Shown piece by piece: positions 59,301 through 64,000 of a stretch of DNA of 64,000 nucleotides. A program made the position numbers and the translations under genes. Origin of the DNA: M3 sp045133615 (GTDB lineage: Bacteria > Bacteroidota > Bacteroidia > Bacteroidales > Muribaculaceae); contig JBGUUQ010000147.1 in assembly GCA_045133615.1 (NCBI GenBank), positions 1-64,000 on the forward strand, written 5' to 3'. The notes below the pieces were generated by a model. The model searched no databases, was not told the origin of the DNA, and saw nothing but the letters and a program-made list of their open reading frames with translations. Positions within the stretch are counted from its first letter, which is position 1; each line of letters opens with the position of its first letter.

Positions 59301-60890
59301 CACTCGATTCCCGGAATCTCCCTTATTTCACCTCCTCCTCATCATGACATTTATTCAATCGAAGACCTTGCACAACTTATTTTCGATTTGAAGAATGTAA
59401 ATCCCGATGCTCGTGTGAGCGTGAAGTTGGTATCGGAGAGCGGTGTGGGTACTATTGCCGCCGGTGTGGCTAAGGCAAAGAGCGACCTTATCACTATTTC
59501 CGGTAGTGAAGGAGGAACAGGAGCATCTCCGGCAAGTTCGATTCGCTATGCCGGTCTGCCATCGGAAATAGGTCTTGCCGAGACTCAGCAGACACTTGTG
59601 CTCAACAATCTTCGCGGACAGGTGAAACTTCAAGTCGACGGACAGTTGAAGACTGCGCGTGACGTGATTATTATGGCTATGCTTGGCGCAGAGGAATTCG
59701 GATTTGCAACGAGTGCATTGATTGTGCTTGGATGTGTGATGATGCGCAAGTGTCACATGAATACCTGTCCGGTAGGTGTCGCCACACAGAATGAGGAACT
59801 TCGCAAGCGCTTCCTCGGACGTTCGGAATATGTGGTGAATTTCTTTAAGTTCCTTGCTCAGGAGATTCGTGAGACGATGGCTGATATGGGTGTTCGTTCA
59901 TTAAATGAAATCATCGGTAGAAGTGATTTGCTCACAGTGAAGGCTGACCATGATACTCACAAAACTTCACATCTTGATTTTTCAAAGATTCTTTATACCC
60001 CGCAAGAATGTGATAGCAACGCAATTATCAATGTGACCAATCAGGAGCACGACATAAAGGATGTGCTTGATCGTAAATTGATAAGCCGCTCATTCCCCGC
60101 CATTGAGTCGCGAATGCCGGTAGAACTTGATTTTCCGATAGCCAATACCGATCGCTCGGTAGGTGCAATGCTCTCCGGTGTTGTGGCCAAGAAATATGGC
60201 AATGAGGGCTTGCCGGAAAGTACTATCGCATGCACGTTCAAAGGCTCGGCAGGACAGAGTTTCGGTGCGTTCCTTGCTCATGGTATCACATTCCGTCTTG
60301 AGGGAGATGCAAATGACTATGTGGGCAAAGGACTGTCGGGCGGTAAAATTGTGATTGTACCCCCTGCCGGCTCCACATTTGCTCCTGAAGAAAATATTAT
60401 TGCAGGAAATACTCTTCTTTATGGTGCAACATCGGGCGAAATCTATATAAACGGTCGTGTCGGAGAACGTTTCTGCGTGCGTAATTCCGGAGCAATTGCC
60501 GTGGTGGAAGGTGTCGGCGATCATTGTTGTGAATACATGACCGGCGGGCGTACCGTAGTGCTTGGAACGACTGGGCGCAACTTTGCCGCAGGTATGAGCG
60601 GTGGTGTGGCGTATGTGTGGAATCCCGACGGCAATTTTGACTATTTCTGTAATATGGAGATGGTGGAACTTTCGCTCATTGAGGATATGGCCGATAATCG
60701 TGAACTTTATCGCTTGATAGGCAATCATTATAAGCATACTCACAGTCCGCTTGCCGGAAAGATGCTTGACAATTGGAATGAGTATGTAAATCAATTCATC
60801 AAGGTAATACCATTTGAATATAAGAAGGTGCTCCATGATGAAAAGATGGAAAAACTCCAGCGTAAGATTGCTGAAGTGGAACGCGACTAA
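56382..60890 (+). CDS. gltB: glutamate synthase large subunit
   Basis: 1,502 residues from the ATG at 56382, preceded by the purine-rich AAAGAAAGGAAAAAAC; an open frame back to 56283 would include the leader hairpin and is rejected. It makes glutamate from glutamine and 2-oxoglutarate. Cys21 (EKDACGVGLLVN) is the class II glutaminase nucleophile after a 20-residue propeptide. The FMN domain has SGSEGGTGASPASSIRYAG, and the 3Fe-4S cysteines are in CVMMRKCHMNTCPVGVATQ. The C-terminal beta-helix closes the chain. gltD follows after 51 nt. Confidence 0.96.
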   Translation: MQTGMPSPRGLYDPRYEKDACGVGLLVNIRGVKSHQLVEKGLQVLEHMVHRGAEGADPKTGDGAGIMVQIPHEFILLQGIAVPEKGRYGSGLVFLPKNEESQQIIFDLIEREAIEMGLSSLPVRDVPTNSEQLGIVARAAEPDIKQIFIADEKSNAPLEPRLYILRKKIEKKIAESNIAGKDEFYIVSLSSKNIVYKGMLSSLQLRYYFPDLMNPHFTTGMALVHSRFSTNTFPTWSLAQPFRMLGHNGEINTIQGNRMWMKARECVLHPEAFGDNDLTPILQPNMSDSASLDNALEYFVMGGMSLPHALAMLVPESFNDKNPISPELKAFYEYHSILMEAWDGPATLLFSDGRYAGGMLDRNGLRPARYLITHNDTMVVASEMGVLPFEATEVKEKGRLRPGKMLMVDMEKGEIYHDAQLKEMLASEYPYRDWLAKNRIKLDKISSGRKVNNEVENFSRLLRSFYYHREEVEKIITPMVVDGKEPVNSMGNDTPLAVLSSQPQLLFNYFRQHFAQVTNPPIDPLREELVMSLDSYIGAIDMNLMDPNPELCKMVELKRPILTNQELDILCNLRYKGFNTRKLAMTFPVTEGAAGLEAAIDRLCKEAEKAVDEGCNYIVLSDRGVDADNAPIPSLLATSAVHHHLIDKKKRVQTALVIETADAREVMHFALLSGYGASAVNPYLAFAIIDDLVKRKEIQLDFHTAEKNYIKAIDKGLLKVMSKMGISTITSYKGAQLFEAVGISDEMVDRYFGNTTSKIGGIDIADLSKDILASHAEAFSEEYDTQAPMRHRGVYSFRKDGEYHAWNPETIATLQLATRLGSYKKFKEFTSLVDNKPEPIFIRDFLDFKKGEPISIDEVEPIENIMHRFVTGAMSFGSISREAHEALGIAMNTIGARSNTGEGGEDAERFKPRPDGTSARSAIKQVASGRFGVTAEYLVNADEIQIKIAQGAKPGEGGQLPGFKVDKIIAKTRHSIPGISLISPPPHHDIYSIEDLAQLIFDLKNVNPDARVSVKLVSESGVGTIAAGVAKAKSDLITISGSEGGTGASPASSIRYAGLPSEIGLAETQQTLVLNNLRGQVKLQVDGQLKTARDVIIMAMLGAEEFGFATSALIVLGCVMMRKCHMNTCPVGVATQNEELRKRFLGRSEYVVNFFKFLAQEIRETMADMGVRSLNEIIGRSDLLTVKADHDTHKTSHLDFSKILYTPQECDSNAIINVTNQEHDIKDVLDRKLISRSFPAIESRMPVELDFPIANTDRSVGAMLSGVVAKKYGNEGLPESTIACTFKGSAGQSFGAFLAHGITFRLEGDANDYVGKGLSGGKIVIVPPAGSTFAPEENIIAGNTLLYGATSGEIYINGRVGERFCVRNSGAIAVVEGVGDHCCEYMTGGRTVVLGTTGRNFAAGMSGGVAYVWNPDGNFDYFCNMEMVELSLIEDMADNRELYRLIGNHYKHTHSPLAGKMLDNWNEYVNQFIKVIPFEYKKVLHDEKMEKLQRKIAEVERD

Positions 60891-60941
60891 TGAGAATCAA
60901 AAAAACAGAAATTAAGAACATCAAAAAATCGCTATTGAAAA

Positions 60942-62372
60942 ATGGGAAATCCTAAAGCGTTTTTAACGATACATAGAAAAGAAGCCGGTTATCGTCCTAT
61001 CTCCGACCGTATCCATGATTATGGAGAGGTGGAACAAACACTGAACCCGGAGGACCGTCGTCTGCAAGCTTCGCGCTGCATGGAGTGTGGTGTGCCTTTT
61101 TGTCACTGGAGTTGTCCGCTCGGCAATAAGCAGCCTGAATGGCAGGATCGTCTTTATCACAATGATATAAAAGGTGCATACGAATTGCTTATCGCTACTG
61201 ATGACTTTCCGGAGTTTACGGGCAGAGTGTGCCCGGCATTGTGTGAGAAGGGTTGTGTACTCAATAAAATACATGAACCGGTCACTGTCAGAGAAAATGA
61301 ATGTGCTATCATTGAGCGTGCATTTTTAGAGGGATATGTGCAACCTCGCATACCGGCCAAGCGTACCGGAAAGAAAGTTGCGGTGATAGGCTCCGGCCCG
61401 TCGGGATTGGCATGTGCCAATCAGCTCAATCAACGCGGTCATTCGGTGACTGTATTTGAAAAGAGTGAAGCTGCCGGAGGTTTGCTCCGTTTCGGTATTC
61501 CTGATTTTAAACTCAACAAAAGTGTGATTAATCGCCGTATAAATCTGATGGAACAGGAAGGTGTTGAGTTTAAATATAATGTGGAAGTCGGTAAGGATAT
61601 TTCTGCAGCTGATATTCTCAAAGAATATGATGCGGTGTGTGTAGCCATCGGTTCCGGTGTGCCTCGCGATTTAAAAGTCGAAGGGCGCGAGCTGAAAGGG
61701 GTGCATTTTGCTTTGGAACTTCTTCAGCAACAAAACCGCGTGAATGCAGGCGTGGAGGTCGCAGCCAAAGACCGCATTTCGGCAAAAGGGAAGAATGTGC
61801 TTGTGATTGGCGGTGGCGATACCGGCAGCGACTGTGTCGGCACGGCACATCGTCAGGGCGCCAAGTCTGTGACACAGATTGAAATTATGCCTAAGCCTCC
61901 GGTGGGAGAGAATCCGGCTACTCCATGGCCTTATTGGCCGGTTATACTCAAGACTTCGAGCTCTCACGAGGAGGGTTGCGAACGTAGATGGCTCCTTGAT
62001 ACCCGCTGCATAAAGGGCGAAGATGGAAAAGTGACATCGGTGGAAGTCGAAGAGGTGGAATGGCAGAAAGATGAAGCTACCGGAAGAATGAACCTGATTC
62101 ATACGGGCAAGGTTGACACGATAAAAGCCGAACTCGTGCTTCTTGCAATGGGCTTTACTAATCCGGTACAAGAGGGATTGTTGGAGCAACTCGGAGTAGA
62201 AAAGGATGCCAGACAGAATGTGAAGGTAGACGGCTCGCAACGTTCAAGTGTTGATAAGGTGTTTGCCGCAGGCGACGCGTCGACCGGAGCATCGCTGGTG
62301 GTGCGATGTATTGCATCGGGGCGTAATGCAGCCAAGGGTATTCATGAATATTTAAAAACACAAAAACAATAA
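60942..62372 (+). CDS. gltD: glutamate synthase small subunit
   Basis: 476 residues. It supplies electrons from NAD(P)H to GltB through FAD and iron-sulfur clusters. The cluster cysteines C46, C49, C54 and C58 (RCMECGVPFCHWSCPLGN) and a second group (CPALCEKGC) are followed by the FAD motif VIGSGPSGLACANQL and the NAD(P) motif VIGGGDTGSDCVGTA. The last residues contain the FAD closing motif VFAAGDASTGASLVV. It is closed by a strong terminator. Confidence 0.96.
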   Translation: MGNPKAFLTIHRKEAGYRPISDRIHDYGEVEQTLNPEDRRLQASRCMECGVPFCHWSCPLGNKQPEWQDRLYHNDIKGAYELLIATDDFPEFTGRVCPALCEKGCVLNKIHEPVTVRENECAIIERAFLEGYVQPRIPAKRTGKKVAVIGSGPSGLACANQLNQRGHSVTVFEKSEAAGGLLRFGIPDFKLNKSVINRRINLMEQEGVEFKYNVEVGKDISAADILKEYDAVCVAIGSGVPRDLKVEGRELKGVHFALELLQQQNRVNAGVEVAAKDRISAKGKNVLVIGGGDTGSDCVGTAHRQGAKSVTQIEIMPKPPVGENPATPWPYWPVILKTSSSHEEGCERRWLLDTRCIKGEDGKVTSVEVEEVEWQKDEATGRMNLIHTGKVDTIKAELVLLAMGFTNPVQEGLLEQLGVEKDARQNVKVDGSQRSSVDKVFAAGDASTGASLVVRCIASGRNAAKGIHEYLKTQKQ

Positions 62373-62380
62373 TCATCGAG

Positions 62381-62414
62381 CGGGCTGTGGCATTGTGCTA
62401 CGGCCCGTTTTTTT
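62381..62414 (+). terminator. terminator of the gltB-gltD operon
   Basis: A 12-bp stem with two G-U pairs (62381-62392 with 62396-62407) and a TTG loop is followed by seven T. It is 9 nt past the gltD stop codon. Confidence 0.92.
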
Positions 62415-62425
62415 ATAATTACAGA

Positions 62426-64000
62426 ATGGAACCGTTGAAGCATGAATGTGGTATAGCAATGATCAGATTGCTTAAGCCATTGGAATATTATAAAAAGAAG
62501 TATGGCACTTATTGCTATGGGCTTAACAAATTGTATCTGCTTATGGAGAAACAGCACAATCGAGGTCAGGAAGGTGCCGGATTGGGCTGTGTGAAACTCC
62601 ACACCGAGCCGGGTAATGAATATGTGTATCGTGAGCGTGCGCTTGGTTCCGGTGCCATTCAGGAAATTTTTGCTTCAGTCAGGAAGAAAGTGGATGATGC
62701 CTGTATCGACGAGCATTCAGCCGATTGGATTGAAACGTATGCTCCTTTTCTTGGAGAAATCTATATGGGGCACTTGCGTTACAGCACGACAGGAAAAAGC
62801 GGAATCTCATATGTGCATCCGTTCTTGAGACGAAATAATTGGAGATCGCGAAATCTATTGCTGTGCGGTAATTTCAATATGACCAATGTAGACGAAGTGT
62901 TTGCCGGCATTGTGGAGAAGGGTCAGCATCCGCGTATTTACAGTGATACGGTTGTGCTGTTAGAACAGCTCGGTTATGCACTCGATAAGGAAAATCATAG
63001 ACTGTATAGGGAGTACCGTGATTCTCTCGACGGGCAAGCATTGTGTATGGCAATAGAGGATGGGTTGGATATGAAGCGTGTTATGCAGGCGGCTGCTCCG
63101 GCATGGGATGGTGGCTACGTAATCTGTGGCGCTACCGGTTCCGGTGATATGTTTACTTTGCGCGACCCTCATGGCATCCGTCCGGCATTCTATTATTATG
63201 ATGATGAAATCGTTGTTGTTGCCTCGGAACGGCCTGTGATACAGACGGTGGTAAATGTGGCTCGACGAGATGTGAACGAGCTTACTCCCGGCAGTGCTAT
63301 TATTGTTCGCAAAAATGGTGAGGTGACAGTGACGGATGTGCTTGGCGAGGGAAAAAATGAAAGATGCTCATTTGAGCGCATATATTTCTCACGAGGAAGC
63401 GATGCCGATATATATCGCGAGCGAAAGGCTTTGGGATATAACCTTGTTGACGATATTCTTGCCGGAGTGGGGTATGACCTCGACCATACGGTGTTTTCAT
63501 TTATTCCGAATACTGCCGAAGTGGCATTTTATGGGATGATAGACGGATTGGAGCGCTATCTCGACCGAGAGAAGGCAAGGGAAATCGTTGATGCGTCGAA
63601 GCAGGGAATATTGACTGAAGATGCTATTGTAAAAATCATGTCGCGAAAACTGCGTAGCGAAAAGATGGTGATAAAGGATATAAAACTTCGCACGTTTATC
63701 GCAGAAGGGGAAAGTCGCAATGATCTTGCCGCCCATGTGTATGATGTGACTTATGGTGTGATTGAAAACGATAAGGATACAATAGTAGTAATCGATGACT
63801 CGATTGTGCGTGGTACGACGTTGAAGCAGTCTATAATAAGGATGTTGGACAGATTGCATCCGCGCAAGATTGTGGTTGTATCTTCTTCTCCGCAGGTGCG
63901 TTATCCCGATTATTATGGAATAGATATGTCGCGAATGGGTGAGTTTATCGCATTTCGTGCGGCAGTGGAATTGTTGAAGGAATCGGGGAGGGAAGCAGTG
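62426..64000 (+). CDS. purF: amidophosphoribosyltransferase-like protein, 3' end outside window
   Basis: 525 codons from the ATG at 62426, still open at the window edge. The N-terminus MEPLKHECGIAMIRLLKPLE gives a class II glutaminase nucleophile at Cys8 after a short leader. KQHNRGQEGAGLG, GHLRYSTTGKSG and CGNFNMTN belong to that domain. TLRDPHGIRPA and ERIYFSRGSDADIYRER follow, and the PRPP-binding loop IVVIDDSIVRGTTLKQS is near residue 455. It would make phosphoribosylamine, the first committed purine step. It is the longer Bacteroidota form, about 630 residues in relatives. It begins 12 nt after the gltD terminator, and no TAnnTTTG was seen before it. Confidence 0.85.
   Translation, partial: MEPLKHECGIAMIRLLKPLEYYKKKYGTYCYGLNKLYLLMEKQHNRGQEGAGLGCVKLHTEPGNEYVYRERALGSGAIQEIFASVRKKVDDACIDEHSADWIETYAPFLGEIYMGHLRYSTTGKSGISYVHPFLRRNNWRSRNLLLCGNFNMTNVDEVFAGIVEKGQHPRIYSDTVVLLEQLGYALDKENHRLYREYRDSLDGQALCMAIEDGLDMKRVMQAAAPAWDGGYVICGATGSGDMFTLRDPHGIRPAFYYYDDEIVVVASERPVIQTVVNVARRDVNELTPGSAIIVRKNGEVTVTDVLGEGKNERCSFERIYFSRGSDADIYRERKALGYNLVDDILAGVGYDLDHTVFSFIPNTAEVAFYGMIDGLERYLDREKAREIVDASKQGILTEDAIVKIMSRKLRSEKMVIKDIKLRTFIAEGESRNDLAAHVYDVTYGVIENDKDTIVVIDDSIVRGTTLKQSIIRMLDRLHPRKIVVVSSSPQVRYPDYYGIDMSRMGEFIAFRAAVELLKESGREAV

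Overview
The window looks like a piece of a Bacteroidales chromosome, most probably from a gut Muribaculaceae-like organism. The grounds are: housekeeping genes preceded by the Bacteroidota-type promoter (TTTG, 18-21 nt, TAnnTTTG) instead of an E. coli-type one; a complete SprA (type IX secretion translocon) next to ruvA; methylmalonyl-CoA mutase; type III glutamine synthetase; DapL; and Bacteroidota families such as DUF4295, DUF4252, DUF5063 and DUF3332. No phage, insertion sequence, CRISPR array or rRNA was seen. The family-level placement is an inference.

Layout. 0-1.3 kb: a BspA-like leucine-rich-repeat protein built from eleven near-identical 69-nt repeats, with no recognisable export signal in frame. 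1.5-2.15 kb: a small ribosomal operon (L28, L33, DUF4295). 2.3-6.4 kb: an acyltransferase, CinA, TsaD and a small outer-membrane barrel, all on the minus strand. 6.5-12.7 kb (plus strand): UvrD/PcrA helicase, NspC (spermidine synthesis), a GT2 glycosyltransferase, RadC and CysK. 12.75-24.9 kb (minus strand): DUF3332 lipoprotein, MltF-like transglycosylase, PurM, CdsA, a GT-C-like membrane protein with an acyltransferase, SerA/SerC, an ECF sigma factor with a membrane anti-sigma candidate and two secreted proteins, and RarA. 25.1-28.0 kb: a two-TM protein, a PstS-like lipoprotein and a TPR protein. 28.1-36.2 kb: ruvA and the 2,483-residue SprA. 36.2-39.5 kb: yicC-gmk-nadD-DUF5063-rluA. 39.5-42.1 kb: tsaB and asnB. 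42.2-46.2 kb: both methylmalonyl-CoA mutase subunits. 46.4-49.5 kb: a Cys-rich small membrane protein, a NUDIX hydrolase, tRNA-Ser(GGA) and DnaG. 49.5-50.2 kb: the only long gene-free stretch, which holds a well-formed promoter and terminator pair reading away from any called gene. 50.2-51.6 kb: a GH13 amylase lipoprotein. 51.9-64 kb: dapF-dapL, glutamine synthetase III, gltB-gltD and a purF-like gene that runs off the window.

The genes form a mainly core genome. One group handles nitrogen and amino acids (asnB, glnN, gltBD, serAC, cysK, dapFL, purM/purF). One supports succinate/propionate fermentation (mutAB). One covers replication and repair (dnaG, uvrD, rarA, ruvA, radC). One serves the envelope (sprA, mltF, cdsA, OMP, GT and acyltransferase genes). 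The most unusual parts are the untranslated transcription unit at 49.6-49.9 kb, the terminator-like hairpin in the gltB leader, the truncated-looking BspA repeat gene and the sigma-factor operon at 21.6-23.5 kb.
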